Assembly (NCBI GenBank): GCA_017470425.1
Contig: JAFUYT010000034.1
Coordinates: 1 to 64,000 of the forward strand
From: Bacteroidaceae bacterium
Lineage (GTDB): Bacteria > Bacteroidota > Bacteroidia > Bacteroidales > Bacteroidaceae
Direction: 5' to 3'
DNA length: 64,000 nt
In this document: positions 47,497 to 57,100 of the stretch, one piece after another
Numbering within the stretch: position 1 is the first letter of the stretch
How the letters are laid out: each line of letters begins with the position of its first letter
Made by a program: the position numbers and the translations under genes
Notes under the pieces: generated by a model
Seen by the model: only the letters and a program-made list of their open reading frames with translations
Told to the model about the DNA's origin: nothing
Databases searched by the model: none

Positions 47497-49488
47497 TCAG
47501 AGGGGATGGTACTGCACGAAGGCTTCCATCGCCTCGTAGGATGCCAGTCCGAGGCTGCTGTAGAGCTCGGCGGTAGCGTGGTTGCGGTCCTCGGCGCGCT
47601 GCCAGAACAGACGCTCGTCGTTGCCCAGGAAGGGTGCCGACTCCATCTGGCTGGCGTGCTTGAGGATGGCGTTGCGCTTGGTGCGCAGCTCCTCGGGGCT
47701 GATGGGCACGGCCATCTCGATGTGCTCGATCTCCCATTCGGCCCAGGCACCGCGGTACATCCAGATGCGGCAGTTCTTGAGCCACTCGGCGCCGGCTTCC
47801 TTCTCGATGTCGATGGCAGCCAGCACGGCATCGGTGCAGACGCGGTGGGTGCCGTGGGGGTCGGCGAGGTCACCGGCCACGAAGATCTGGTGAGGCTTCA
47901 CCTCGCGCAGCAGGTTGAGGACGATCTCCACGTCGGCCTCGGAGATGGGGTTCTTCTGGATCTTACCCGTCTCGTAGAACGGCAGGTTCAGGAAGTGGAC
48001 ACGCTCGAGGGGGATGCCGCTGTACATGGAGGCGATGCGCGCCTCGCCGCGGCGGATGAGGCCCTTCACCTCCAGGATGTCGCGCGTGTCGAAGTCCTCG
48101 GGCTTTTTCTTGTTGATGAAGTCGATGAACTCCTTGTAGCGGGCGGTGATGGTCTCGTTCTTGCCTTCCTCGAAGAGCTCGTTGAAGCCCTTTGTGAAGT
48201 GCATGAAGCGGAACACCTCTTCGTCGCCGACGGCGATGTTACCGCTGGTCTCGTAGGCCACATGCACCTCGTGCTTCTGCTTCACTAGGCGCTGGAGCGT
48301 GCCGCCCATCGAGATGACGTCGTCGTCGGGGTGCGGCGAGAAGATGATGACGCGCTTCTGTGCGGGTTTCGCGCGCTCGGGACGGTTGCTGTCGTCGGCA
48401 TTGGGCTTGCCGCCGGGCCATCCGGTGATGGTGTGCTGGAGGTCGTTGAAGATCTTGATGTTCACCTCGTAGGCGGAGCCGAAGAGGGCGAGGAGCTCGC
48501 CGAGGCCGTGCTCGTTGTAGTCCTTGTTGGTGAGTTTCAGGATGGGCTTGCCGGTCTTCTGGCAGAGCCATACGATGGCGGAGCGGATGAGCTTGTCGTC
48601 CCAGTCGCAGGAGGTGACGAGCCACGGACGGCGGATGCGCGTCAGGTTGGCGGCGCTGGAGAGGTCGAGGACCACCTGCACGTTGTTGTGCATCTGCAGG
48701 AAGGTGGCGCTCTGGGCGTCGGTCATCTCACCTTCGACGGCGCTCTTGATGACGTCGGCCTTCTCGTCGCCCCACGCCATGAGGAAGATCTTGCGGGCCT
48801 GGCGGATGGTGCTGACGCCCATCGTGATGGCGCAGACGGGCACGTTCTGCTCGGCGCCGAACACCTTCACACCTTCTGCACGGCTGGAGGGGTCGAGGAG
48901 CACGAGGCGTGTGTGGCTGTTGCGCTGCGAGCCCGTGACATTCAGGGCGATGTTACCCATGCGGCCGATGCCGAGCAAGGCAATGTCGATGCCGCCGAGC
49001 TGCTCGATCATCTTCTCGTAGGCCATGCAATGTTCCGTGACGCGCTCCTGCGGCGTGGTGCCGTCGAGGGGATAGATATTCTGCGAGGGGATATCCACAC
49101 GGTCGAAGAACTGCTCCTTCAGGGCCTTCAGGTTGCTCTGCACGCTGTCGGCGGGCAGGGGGTAGTACTCGTGGGTGACGAAGGCGACGACGTTCTGGAA
49201 GCTCAGGCCCTCCTCCTCGTGCATCCGCACGAGTTGGTTGAAGACCTCGGTCATCGTGGCGCCGCCGGAGAAGGCGATGGTGCAGGCGCGGATCTCGCGC
49301 TGACGCTGGCGGATGGTGGCAGCCACCTTCAGGGCTACCTCCGTGGCGCCCTCCTCAATGGTGGCATAGATGTCGGTGGGCAGCTTCTCGAAGCGGGTGA
49401 GGACGCTGCGCTCGATGGTGCCGTCGGGGCGGTAGTAGCGCGGCGACACGCGGTCAAGGGTAATCTGTGAACTTAGGTTTGTCTTCAT
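47497..49488 (-). CDS. nagB: NagB-like / LmbE-like fusion protein
   Basis: 663 residues. Residues about 30-330 are a glucosamine-6-phosphate deaminase-like domain; residues about 380-640 are a PIG-L/LmbE deacetylase-like domain with SPHPDDD and DPHGTHR zinc motifs. This fusion is usual in Bacteroidales and is normally named glucosamine-6-phosphate deaminase. Compared with E. coli NagB from memory, catalytic positions differ: MDEY is THEY (H106 for D72), and NDGHIAFNEP is RMGNIALNVT (M177 for D141, N179 for H143, V184 for E148). Deamination therefore looks doubtful, while the LmbE half looks intact. The gene follows the outer-membrane protein gene by 35 bp, likely in one operon. A role in amino-sugar metabolism or deacetylation is the family expectation. 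Confidence 0.8.
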   Translation of the reverse strand: MKTNLSSQITLDRVSPRYYRPDGTIERSVLTRFEKLPTDIYATIEEGATEVALKVAATIRQRQREIRACTIAFSGGATMTEVFNQLVRMHEEEGLSFQNVVAFVTHEYYPLPADSVQSNLKALKEQFFDRVDIPSQNIYPLDGTTPQERVTEHCMAYEKMIEQLGGIDIALLGIGRMGNIALNVTGSQRNSHTRLVLLDPSSRAEGVKVFGAEQNVPVCAITMGVSTIRQARKIFLMAWGDEKADVIKSAVEGEMTDAQSATFLQMHNNVQVVLDLSSAANLTRIRRPWLVTSCDWDDKLIRSAIVWLCQKTGKPILKLTNKDYNEHGLGELLALFGSAYEVNIKIFNDLQHTITGWPGGKPNADDSNRPERAKPAQKRVIIFSPHPDDDVISMGGTLQRLVKQKHEVHVAYETSGNIAVGDEEVFRFMHFTKGFNELFEEGKNETITARYKEFIDFINKKKPEDFDTRDILEVKGLIRRGEARIASMYSGIPLERVHFLNLPFYETGKIQKNPISEADVEIVLNLLREVKPHQIFVAGDLADPHGTHRVCTDAVLAAIDIEKEAGAEWLKNCRIWMYRGAWAEWEIEHIEMAVPISPEELRTKRNAILKHASQMESAPFLGNDERLFWQRAEDRNHATAELYSSLGLASYEAMEAFVQYHPL

Positions 49489-49523
49489 AGATGTAAGTTA
49501 GTTATGGTATGAGTGGATGAGTC

Positions 49524-50009
49524 TCAGAAGTAGTAGCCGAATCCGATCTTCAGACCTACGGTGGAGGCGTCGGCAAAGTCGTTGACGGACATACGGTAGT
49601 AGATGGCAGGCTCGATGGTGACATGCTGGTTCAGGAAGAAGGCATAGCCGATCTCCGGCGTGATGAAGCAGTTATCGGACTTCACGCTTTCGTACTTGCT
49701 GTGGGCATAGGCCACGCCCAGTCCCAGATAGAGTCCATTCTGCACGATGTAGTAGCGTCCGCCGACGCCCAGCTCAAAGATGTTCACACCGTCGAGATGC
49801 TGGTATTCCACGTTGGCGAGCAGCATCCAGTTCTCCGCCAGCAGCCGTCCGGCAGTGGCGCTGAGGTCGAAGTTCACCTTCGCCTGCTTGCTATAGCTCA
49901 GTCCCAGTCCCGAGACGGACGCACCGATGTAATTCTTGCCTACTTCAAACTGCGCGCTGGCAGTGAGGGTGGAGAGGGCCATCACGAGGCCCATGATGAT
50001 TTTCTTCAT
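49524..50009 (-). CDS. Small outer-membrane beta-barrel protein
   Basis: 161 residues from MKKIIMGLVMALSTLTASA-QFEVG, a clear signal peptide; the longer open frame to 50090 has no signal and crosses the promoter. Alternating Gly/aromatic strands (IGASVSGLGLSYS, ELGVGGRYYIVQNGLYLGLGVAYAHS, VGLKIGFGYYF) and a C-terminal Phe are those of an outer-membrane barrel of about eight strands, in the general OmpW/OprF-like beta-barrel class. It is the first gene of a two-gene - strand unit with the NagB-LmbE gene. The substrate or role is unknown. Confidence 0.75.
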   Translation of the reverse strand: MKKIIMGLVMALSTLTASAQFEVGKNYIGASVSGLGLSYSKQAKVNFDLSATAGRLLAENWMLLANVEYQHLDGVNIFELGVGGRYYIVQNGLYLGLGVAYAHSKYESVKSDNCFITPEIGYAFFLNQHVTIEPAIYYRMSVNDFADASTVGLKIGFGYYF

Positions 50010-50051
50010 GTTCTCTTTTCTTTTAGTGGTTAATACTCCTAATTTCCTCTG

Positions 50052-50083
50052 CAAAGCTAACCAGAATCCGCAAGCGCACCAAA
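50052..50083 (-). promoter_or_regulatory. Promoter of the barrel/NagB-like operon
   Basis: On the - strand, TTTG (complement of 50080-50083), 20 bp, then TAGCTTTG (complement of 50052-50059) match the Bacteroidetes -33/-7 consensus exactly. They lie about 42 bp ahead of the chosen ATG at 50009. Confidence 0.75.
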
Positions 50084-50167
50084 CGCGCACCTATATATTT
50101 AGCGTTATTTAACGCGCAGTGGGGTAGTGGAGGCCCTCCCGGATTCAATTTCGAGGCTCCTTCCCTC

Positions 50168-50216
50168 AAAAAGTTACGGAAAAGCATCGCTCTTCCGTAA
50201 CTTTTTCATACCTTTG
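50168..50216 (+). promoter_or_regulatory. Perfect 14-bp inverted repeat before the XRE-cupin gene, with -7 box
   Basis: AAAAAGTTACGGAA (50168-50181) and TTCCGTAACTTTTT (50193-50206) are perfect inverted copies 11 bp apart. TACCTTTG, a consensus -7 box, follows at 50209-50216. The dyad occupies the -33 region, where no TTTG is present. It may be an operator, possibly for the regulator encoded 45 bases downstream. A terminator function is less likely because no + strand gene ends here. Confidence 0.65.
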
Positions 50217-50260
50217 CGCCCGCAAACAGAAAGCACACGCTTCATCTTATCTTCAGTCTT

Positions 50261-50845
50261 ATGTCCAATCACCAAACCATCGTAGGTTCCAAGATCAAGG
50301 GACTGCGTGAATCCAAGAATCTCTCCATTGAAGAGATAGCAGAACGTAGTGGACTCTCCACAGAACAGATTACCAGCATCGAGAACGATCAGTACCTGCC
50401 CTCGCTCGGGCCGCTGATCAAGGTGGCGCGCGCCCTCGGCGTGCGGCTGGGCACGTTCCTGGACGACAACGACGCACTCGGACCCGTGGTGTGCCGTGCC
50501 GGGGACCGCGGGGATGACAGCAGCATCAGCTTCTCCAACGACGCCGCCGAGGCGCGCCAGAACATGATCTACCACTCCCTCGCCAAGCAGAAGACGGGGC
50601 GCCACATGGAGCCCTTCGTGATCGACGTGCTGCCCAGCGAGGAGAAGTCCTTCCAGCTCTCGGCACACGAGGGCGAGGAGTTCATCTATGTCCTCAGCGG
50701 TGAGCTCGCCATCGACTACGGCAAGGAGACCTACACCCTCCGCGAGGGAGACAGCATCTTCTACGACTCCATCGTCAAGCACCACGTACACGGCGCACCC
50801 GGACAGGCCGCCAAGATCCTCGCTGTCGTTTATATTCCGTTTTAA
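50261..50845 (+). CDS. XRE-family regulator with a cupin domain
   Basis: 194 residues. Residues about 8-65 are an XRE helix-turn-helix (VGSKIKGLRESKNLSIEEIA, then SGLSTEQITSIEN). Residues about 110-190 are a cupin barrel with HEGEEFIYVLSGELAIDYG and REGDSIFYDS...KHHVHG. This fusion is a common one-component sensor class in which the cupin binds a small ligand or metal. It is followed 39 bp later by the acyl-CoA ligase gene, a pair that recurs in Bacteroidales, so it probably controls that gene and itself through the dyad upstream. The ligand is unknown. Confidence 0.85.
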   Translation: MSNHQTIVGSKIKGLRESKNLSIEEIAERSGLSTEQITSIENDQYLPSLGPLIKVARALGVRLGTFLDDNDALGPVVCRAGDRGDDSSISFSNDAAEARQNMIYHSLAKQKTGRHMEPFVIDVLPSEEKSFQLSAHEGEEFIYVLSGELAIDYGKETYTLREGDSIFYDSIVKHHVHGAPGQAAKILAVVYIPF

Positions 50846-50884
50846 CGGAATGTCGGAATATCGAAAGAGCTAAAGATTGAATCA

Positions 50885-52606
50885 ATGAGTAAATTAGATA
50901 TGGCGGGCCGCCCGCTGCCTGACCGCACCTATCCCGCCGAGAACCACGGCGAAGGCTACACCCTCTCGGAGCGCACCCTCGGACAGTGGCTCGAACACTG
51001 GGCCACGACCACGCCCGACAAGGAGTACATCGTATATAGCGACCGCGACCTGCGCTTCACGTGGGCGCAGTTCAACCAGCGCGTCGATAACCTCGCCAAG
51101 GGACTCATCTCCATCGGTGTCAAGAAAGGCAGCAACGTGGGCATCTGGGCCACCAACGTGCCCGACTGGCTCACCTTCCTCTATGCCACCGCCAAGATCG
51201 GTGCCGTCCTCGTCACCGTCAACACCAACTACAAGCAGAGCGAGCTCGAGTACCTCTGCCAGGACTCCGACATGCACACGCTCTGCATCACCAACGGCAC
51301 CTGGGAGTGTGACTACGTTGAGATGACCTACACGATGCTCCCCGAGCTGCGGCAGTGCGAGCGCGGACATCTCCGCAGCGAGCGCTTCCCCCACATGCGC
51401 AACGTAGTATATATAGGTATGGAGAAGTACCGCGGTATGTACAACACCGCCGAGCTCCTCCTCCTCGGACAGAACATCGAGGACGAGACCCTCGACGCCA
51501 TGAAGCGCGAGGTCAGCTGCCACGACGTCTGCAACATGCAATACACCTCCGGCACCACCGGCTTCCCCAAGGGCGTCATGCTCACCCACTTCAACATCGC
51601 CAACGACGGCTACTTCACCGGCGAGAACATGGGCTTCACGCAGGACGACAAGCTCTGCGTCTGCGTGCCCCTCTTCCACTGCTTCGGCGTCGTCCTGGCC
51701 ACCATGAACTGCCTCACCCACGGCTGCACCGAGGTTATGGTCGAGAAGTTCGACCCGCTCGTCGTCCTCGCCTCCATCCATAAGGAGCGCTGCACCGCCG
51801 TCTATGGCGTTCCCACGATGTTCATCGCCGAACTCGACCACCCGATGTTCCCCATGTTCGACATGTCCAGCCTCCGCACCGGCATCATGGCCGGTTCGCT
51901 CTGTCCCGTGGAGCTGATGAAGCGCGTCTCCGAGAAGATGTTCATGACCATCACCTCCGTCTATGGCCTCACCGAGAGCTCGCCCGGCATGACGCAGACC
52001 TGCCTCAACGACAGCTTCGAGCAGCGCTGCACCACCGTGGGTCGCGACTACCCCTTCGTGGAGGTCAAGGTCCTCGACCCCGAGACCAACGAGGAGTGCC
52101 CCGTAGGCGTGCAGGGCGAGATGTGCTGCCGCGGCTTCAACGTCATGAAGGGCTACTACAAGAACCCCAAGGCCACTGCCGAGGTCATCGACGAGAACGG
52201 CTTCCTGCACTCCGGGGACCTCGGCATCAAGGACGAGAACGGCTTCTACCGCATCACCGGACGCATCAAGGACATGATCATCCGCGGCGGCGAGAACGTC
52301 TATCCCCGTGAGATCGAGGAGTTCCTCTACCAGATGCCCGGCGTCAAGGACGTACAGGTCGCCGCCGTGCCGTCCAAGAAATACGGCGAGGAGGTCGGCG
52401 CCTTCATCATCCTGCAGCCCGGCGCCACGATGGCCCCCGAGGACGTCCGCGACTTCTGCAAAGGCAAGATCGCCCGCTACAAGACCCCCAAGTACGTCTT
52501 CTTCGTCAACGAGTTCCCCCTCACCGGCTCTGGCAAGATCCAGAAGTTCAAACTCAAGGAACTCAGCCTCAAGCTCTGTGCCGAGCAAGGCATCGAGGTC
52601 ATCTGA
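50885..52606 (+). CDS. AMP-forming acyl-CoA synthetase
   Basis: 573 residues of the ANL superfamily, which activates a carboxylate with ATP and transfers it to CoA. Motifs in order: [12 protein letters not shown] (P-loop, about residues 220-232), [16 protein letters not shown] (A5), [20 protein letters not shown] (hinge), IRGGENVYP, and the catalytic Lys in [12 protein letters not shown] near the end. Length and order are complete. The closest class is medium/long-chain fatty-acid-CoA ligase; the chain-length preference cannot be read here. It is probably cotranscribed with the XRE-cupin regulator upstream and used in fatty-acid activation or salvage in the cytoplasm. Confidence 0.85.
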   Translation: MSKLDMAGRPLPDRTYPAENHGEGYTLSERTLGQWLEHWATTTPDKEYIVYSDRDLRFTWAQFNQRVDNLAKGLISIGVKKGSNVGIWATNVPDWLTFLYATAKIGAVLVTVNTNYKQSELEYLCQDSDMHTLCITNGTWECDYVEMTYTMLPELRQCERGHLRSERFPHMRNVVYIGMEKYRGMYNTAELLLLGQNIEDETLDAMKREVSCHDVCNMQYTSGTTGFPKGVMLTHFNIANDGYFTGENMGFTQDDKLCVCVPLFHCFGVVLATMNCLTHGCTEVMVEKFDPLVVLASIHKERCTAVYGVPTMFIAELDHPMFPMFDMSSLRTGIMAGSLCPVELMKRVSEKMFMTITSVYGLTESSPGMTQTCLNDSFEQRCTTVGRDYPFVEVKVLDPETNEECPVGVQGEMCCRGFNVMKGYYKNPKATAEVIDENGFLHSGDLGIKDENGFYRITGRIKDMIIRGGENVYPREIEEFLYQMPGVKDVQVAAVPSKKYGEEVGAFIILQPGATMAPEDVRDFCKGKIARYKTPKYVFFVNEFPLTGSGKIQKFKLKELSLKLCAEQGIEVI

Positions 52607-52650
52607 GGCACGAAATGAAAGGGCAGTAACAAAAAAAGTCGGTAGATTCC

Positions 52651-52681
52651 TTTGTGCATATCGGAATAATCTCTACTTTTG
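52651..52681 (+). promoter_or_regulatory. Promoter of the GNAT pair
   Basis: TTTG (52651-52654), 19 bp, TACTTTTG (52674-52681). A perfect Bacteroidetes promoter about 60 bp before the small gene. The same TACTTTTG box drives the other small modules at 53615, 54109, 58693 and 59538. Confidence 0.8.
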
Positions 52682-52741
52682 CAGTTGCAAAGCCATTTGA
52701 TGACGTCGCAAAGATCTCGAAATCTCATAAACGTTCATGAT

Positions 52742-52906
52742 ATGTTAGGAGTAAATTCACCCAGGGAACCGATTACACCAGAGTTTTCTAAGGAAATTCG
52801 GGCGGCGCTGTGGCGTGCAAATACGGGACACCTTACAGAAAAGGAACGTGAGGCGCGCCGTAAGGGAAAAGAGGCATTAAGGAAATGGAGGATTGAATGG
52901 AATTGA
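52742..52906 (+). CDS. Small basic protein paired with a GNAT, antitoxin candidate
   Basis: 54 residues from ATG 52742; the frame is open further upstream but that part overlaps the promoter. The sequence has a charged, helical C-terminal half (LTEKEREARRKGKEALRKW). I do not recognise a named family. It overlaps the GNAT gene by 10 bp, so the two are translationally coupled. By analogy with GNAT toxin modules it could be the antitoxin, but it is not obviously ribbon-helix-helix. That reading is inference from gene order only. Confidence 0.55.
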   Translation: MLGVNSPREPITPEFSKEIRAALWRANTGHLTEKEREARRKGKEALRKWRIEWN

Positions 52907-53511
52907 GTTTCTCCGACTCCACATTATCAGTCCGCAAGATTACAGATTTCCGTTGTCTGGAAACATTCTTTTCCGGGGTGGAGGCTATGGACGCCTTCAT
53001 CCAAGGAGACTTTCGGTTAAGTGTGGAGAACCACTACTGTTCGGCCTATGGGGTATGGGGCGGTGATGAGTTGGTGGCAGTCTATGCCTTGAGTTATGAC
53101 TCATTGGACCTTGATGCGGATGATAAGGAGGAATTGATGTCAGACTACTCTCTCACCAAAACTCCTCTCCTTGACTGGAAATACAAAGATACGTTTTTGT
53201 CTAAGCCACGATACCCAGCTATTGATATCGCTTATTTGGCAGTGCAGAAGAAATATAGAGGACAGCATATTGGGCAGGCCATCATAGAACTCATCGCAGA
53301 GAAAGCCCGTACTCAGGACTTTGCCGGTTGTCAGTTCCTTACCGTAGAAGCACTCGCCACCCAGGAATACACTGCAGTAGGGTTCTATGATAAGTGTGGT
53401 TTCACGCCAAATGAGTTGAAGAAACCATATAAAGACACGTTGCGTATGTTTAGGGCTCTTTATGAAAAGGATGTGCCCTTTGAAAGCGACGAACCATCAT
53501 CTTCTTGTTGA
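52897..53511 (+). CDS. GNAT-family N-acetyltransferase
   Basis: 204 residues. The acetyl-CoA signature is KKYRGQHIGQAII (R121-G-Q-H-I-G126), followed by FLTVEAL and AVGFYDKCGF, the usual C-terminal strands and helix. The N-terminal part (about residues 15-50, FFSGVEAMDAFIQGDF) resembles GNAT toxins and related enzymes that start with a short helical cap. The substrate is unknown; an aminoacyl-tRNA-acetylating toxin is one option because of the small overlapping upstream gene, and a metabolic acetylase is another. The catalytic residue needs comparison with relatives. Confidence 0.75.
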   Translation: MELSFSDSTLSVRKITDFRCLETFFSGVEAMDAFIQGDFRLSVENHYCSAYGVWGGDELVAVYALSYDSLDLDADDKEELMSDYSLTKTPLLDWKYKDTFLSKPRYPAIDIAYLAVQKKYRGQHIGQAIIELIAEKARTQDFAGCQFLTVEALATQEYTAVGFYDKCGFTPNELKKPYKDTLRMFRALYEKDVPFESDEPSSSC

Positions 53512-53525
53512 AGGAAGAACGTGAA

Positions 53526-53623
53526 GGATGCCTGCGGCCATGAGATAAAGCATGAAAATAAAGGGAGGAAACGAAAAAGTACCGAATTTCCTTTGCCCGT
53601 ACTGAAATTATAACTACTTTTGC
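53526..53623 (+). repeat. 98-bp promoter cassette, copy A
   Basis: 98 bp nearly identical to 54020-54117; I see one difference (GCGGCC against GCTGCC). It contains TTTG (53592-53595), 19 bp, TACTTTTG (53615-53622). It drives the small gene at 53652. Confidence 0.85.
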
Positions 53624-53651
53624 AGCACATCATTAGAAAGGAGGATAGAGT

Positions 53652-53822
53652 ATGTTTCATCTCAGAGAAGCGCAGATTGAAGATTTCAAACGGGTTAAAG
53701 GCACATTGAACGATGAAGCCCTTAGCGGGAGTAAACGTATCACATTCTATCGTACAAAGTCTGGGTGTTATACACCTCCACCGTATGTGCTGAAGTATCG
53801 TAAACTCTCAGAAGTATTGTAA
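53652..53822 (+). CDS. Small hypothetical protein, first gene of a decayed pair
   Basis: 56 residues starting MFHLREAQIEDFKRVKGTLN and ending KYRKLSEVL, lying 29 bp after the promoter cassette. I do not recognise its family. Its TAA overlaps the ATG of a second tiny frame (TAATG), the coupling usual in toxin-antitoxin pairs, so it may be an antitoxin whose partner has been lost. Confidence 0.5.
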   Translation: MFHLREAQIEDFKRVKGTLNDEALSGSKRITFYRTKSGCYTPPPYVLKYRKLSEVL

Positions 53823-53905
53823 TGGCATTCCAGAAAGACTATGAAGGGCGGTTAAAGGCCATCCTTACAGATGCATACTTCAACTCCCAGCTACTGGAGT
53901 CGTGA
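53822..53905 (+). pseudogene. Truncated second gene of a small pair
   Basis: 27 codons (MAFQKDYEGRLKAILTDAYF and seven more) coupled to the preceding gene by a TAATG overlap, then a stop. The frame looks like the start of a longer gene cut short. The rest, up to copy B of the promoter cassette at 54020, contains no convincing continuation. Confidence 0.4.
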
Positions 53906-54019
53906 GGTAATACGGTTGTTTAAGGCGTGATTGCTGGCAGCGTGGCTCATAGTCTGAAAGCAGTCCTCCCTTCCAGGCAGAACCTCCGCACCTTTGCGTC
54001 TCTGCGTTGAAAGAATAAT

Positions 54020-54117
54020 GGATGCCTGCTGCCATGAGATAAAGCATGAAAATAAAGGGAGGAAACGAAAAAGTACCGAATTTCCTTTGCCCGTACTGAA
54101 ATTATAACTACTTTTGC
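54020..54117 (+). repeat. 98-bp promoter cassette, copy B
   Basis: Second copy of the cassette, with TTTG (54086-54089), 19 bp, TACTTTTG (54109-54116). It drives the large secreted protein starting at 54167. The duplication puts an identical promoter on two unrelated genes. Confidence 0.85.
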
Positions 54118-54166
54118 GCCGCATTTTGAAATTCTAAACAATTATAACTAACACAATTAACAAACA

Positions 54167-57100
54167 ATGAAACGAAAGTTACTCGTTTTGCTGTGTGCTG
54201 TCATGGCCACAGTAGGAGTGAAGGCTTACACGGGTTCTGCCCCGACAGCAGGTAACACATATTATTTGTACCATCCGGCTCATGACCAGTTTTTGTTCGT
54301 GGGATTAGATGACAAATACGGAGTGACTCCCAGTGTATTCAATGCCACACCCATTTATGTTGAGACAGGAGGAAGTGGAAATAGCAGGACGACATTCTCA
54401 TTTGTGATTAGAGGTACTAAATATTATATGTATCAAAATGGTGGCGATGGGAGTCTTAATACTGGCAGTGGAAGTGAATTTGAACCCAAACCGAATGAAG
54501 ACAACAAATATAGACTGCAGACGGAAAGATATAAACCAACAATAGGAGCCGTCACTTATCGCATGCTCCATGCAGGAACCAGTGGCGGTCAATGCAGCTT
54601 TGAAAACTATAAATCAAGTGACAACGATGGTTACGAATGGCAGTTCATTCCCGAAAGTGAGGTGGAAAGCGCAAGAAGTGCAATGGCAGAAAGCTGTGCC
54701 TCGACCGCAGCAAATTATGCTGCGACATCGAATGGCTGGGAACGTGTGACCTCTGTAAGTGATCTTCATAGCAGCCCTGAGAACTATTTCTTTGCCATCT
54801 TTAGCGCCAATACGACAGGTTTGATGTTGCAAGCTACGAGTAACAATGCTGAGAGCCAGAAACTTTATTATAAGACTGCGATAGACCCCGCGAGCAGTTC
54901 AGAGTACCTTTTTGAGATGGAGAACCACGAATCGGGTGGTTTTGCCTTAAAAAGTAGTGCCATTGGCAAATATTTTGCTAATATTGGTGGTGCATGGGAT
55001 TTTCATGCAGACCAAACGAGTGCCACATCCAGCAATAATACAAACCTTACACTTACGTATGCCAATGGTGCATATACCATAGAGACAGCTCAAACGACAA
55101 ATTACGTTGGCTTGTGGACTCTTACCACTAATTGGTATAGCACAGATAAGCACTTGGCTGGTAATAAACAAAGTTCTCTTGCAGGCTCTTTTCTCATCTA
55201 CCGCATCCCTAAACAGCGTCTTCGCAATGTGAACTTCACGCAATGCATTACGAATCCTTCGTTTGAGACGGGTAACACCGATGGATGGACAGTCGGAGCT
55301 AGTAGTGACACAGGTGTTAGGTCTGTGACACAGGACGACGGCAAGTATGCGATGAGTAATTCTGAGGGTTCGTATCTGTTTAATACGTGGTGGCAGGGCA
55401 TACCTATGACACAGAATATTGGTATATTGCCAGCTGGCCATTATTCATTGTCTGCAGTAACAACAACCGACCAAAATGCTAAAACGTATCTTACCGTGAA
55501 TTCTGGTCATAACGATGGCGCAATATCTACTAGAGGTGCAAGTGTTGGAGTCACAAATACTTATAATTTTACACTAGCAGAAGCAACAGAGGTATCAATC
55601 GGAGTTGTTGGTTGTGGGAATGATGAAAAGGCATTTGATTCCAATGGCTATTATTGGTATAAGGTTGACAACTTCCGTCTGACTTATCTTGGAGGCATGG
55701 AAAATCTCACTGCCGTAAGTGGAAAAATGAATGCCGCCGTAAACACGGCACAGCAGGATGCTGTTAGTACCTATAATAGCAACAAGACTGTAGCAAACTA
55801 CCTTGACGCTATAGAAGCGATTGCTGCCGCTGAGGCGTCTATTGCAGCTTACGCAAATGCAGCAACCTATCTATCACGTGTGGAGACCCTGCTCGCAACA
55901 ACGAACTTCTATACGCCTGATGCCTATGACGATGTATATGGAAATTACAAGACGGCATACGATGCAGGGACACTTGATGATGCTACGGCTGATGCGCTTA
56001 GCTATAAGGTGGCAAATTATACAGGAACTGAGCGCTATGACAATAATACAGCCAACGACCTCCTGATTCCTGGTTGGACAATAGGCGGAAATGACGCTAG
56101 AATTAGCGAGTCTGGTTTCTATATCAACACCTGGTCAACGGAAGAAGCGGCTGTATTCTCCAATCCCTTCTATGAATACTGGACATGGGAAGGAAACAGT
56201 CTTGAAGAACAATCTATATCCGCAACGATGACTGATTTGGATGCAAATAGAGCGTATTCACTAGATGTATGGGTTCGTGTACGCGAGAGAGATAACAACA
56301 CCAAGGTCGCAGGTCGCGTTACACTCCAAATGAGTAATGGCGATGTAGTGGATCTTACTGCTGCAGACCAGATCGGTACTACGAAGTTCTATCAGAAGCA
56401 ATTTACAGCATATGGAAAGGCTGATGGTTCTGGAAACTTAACGGTGACTTTCACTGTAACGGCAGAAAGCAATATCAGCTGGCTGGCATTTAAAAATCTA
56501 AATCTCACTGCATTGGCTGGAGCTACAGAGTATTCAGCCCTGAACGCTGCTATAACAGCAGCAAACGCTAACACCCTCGGCTTCGGAGAAGGTGAATACG
56601 CACCTTATAATAATATAGCGGCCCTCACGGCTTTGGCAGCTGCAAAGTCGATCGACACAGAAACTGCCAATACACAGACGGCGGTTCTAACTGTCACTAG
56701 CAATCTTACTGGTGCTTCTTGGTCTGCCAATGTGAGTGATGTGGATGCCGTGTATAATGGTGACTTTGCAATTGGACAAGGTAGTCCTGCCGCAAATATC
56801 CAAGATTATGGCTGGACACGTACTAATGGCTGGGGGCAGTTCTGTGGCGATTCGGATAATTCTTCTACAAGCAAAGGAACGTCATACTATAATCAGCCGG
56901 GTAGTCTTCAGTACGGCAATGCTGGTTATTACACCATGCCACTCAAAGCGAATACGGTTTATCAGTTATCATTCAAGTATGCTTCTTGGGCAACTAACTC
57001 CAATAATAGCGTTACAGCATCTGTGCTAAATAGCTCTGATGGGATGGCCGCAGTCGTTTACGGGAAAAATGGCACAGCACATACAGAAGCTGACGCCTTT

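Noticed and set aside
50102..50115. GCGTTA-TT-TAACGC dyad near the barrel/NagB-like promoter as an operator
   Set aside because: It is short and single and lies about 20 bp upstream of the -33 box; not enough to support a regulatory call.
53460..54141. Two - strand frames with similar translations in the promoter cassettes
   Set aside because: They are readings of the duplicated 98-bp cassette and flanks, antisense to the promoters, with no partner or start signal.
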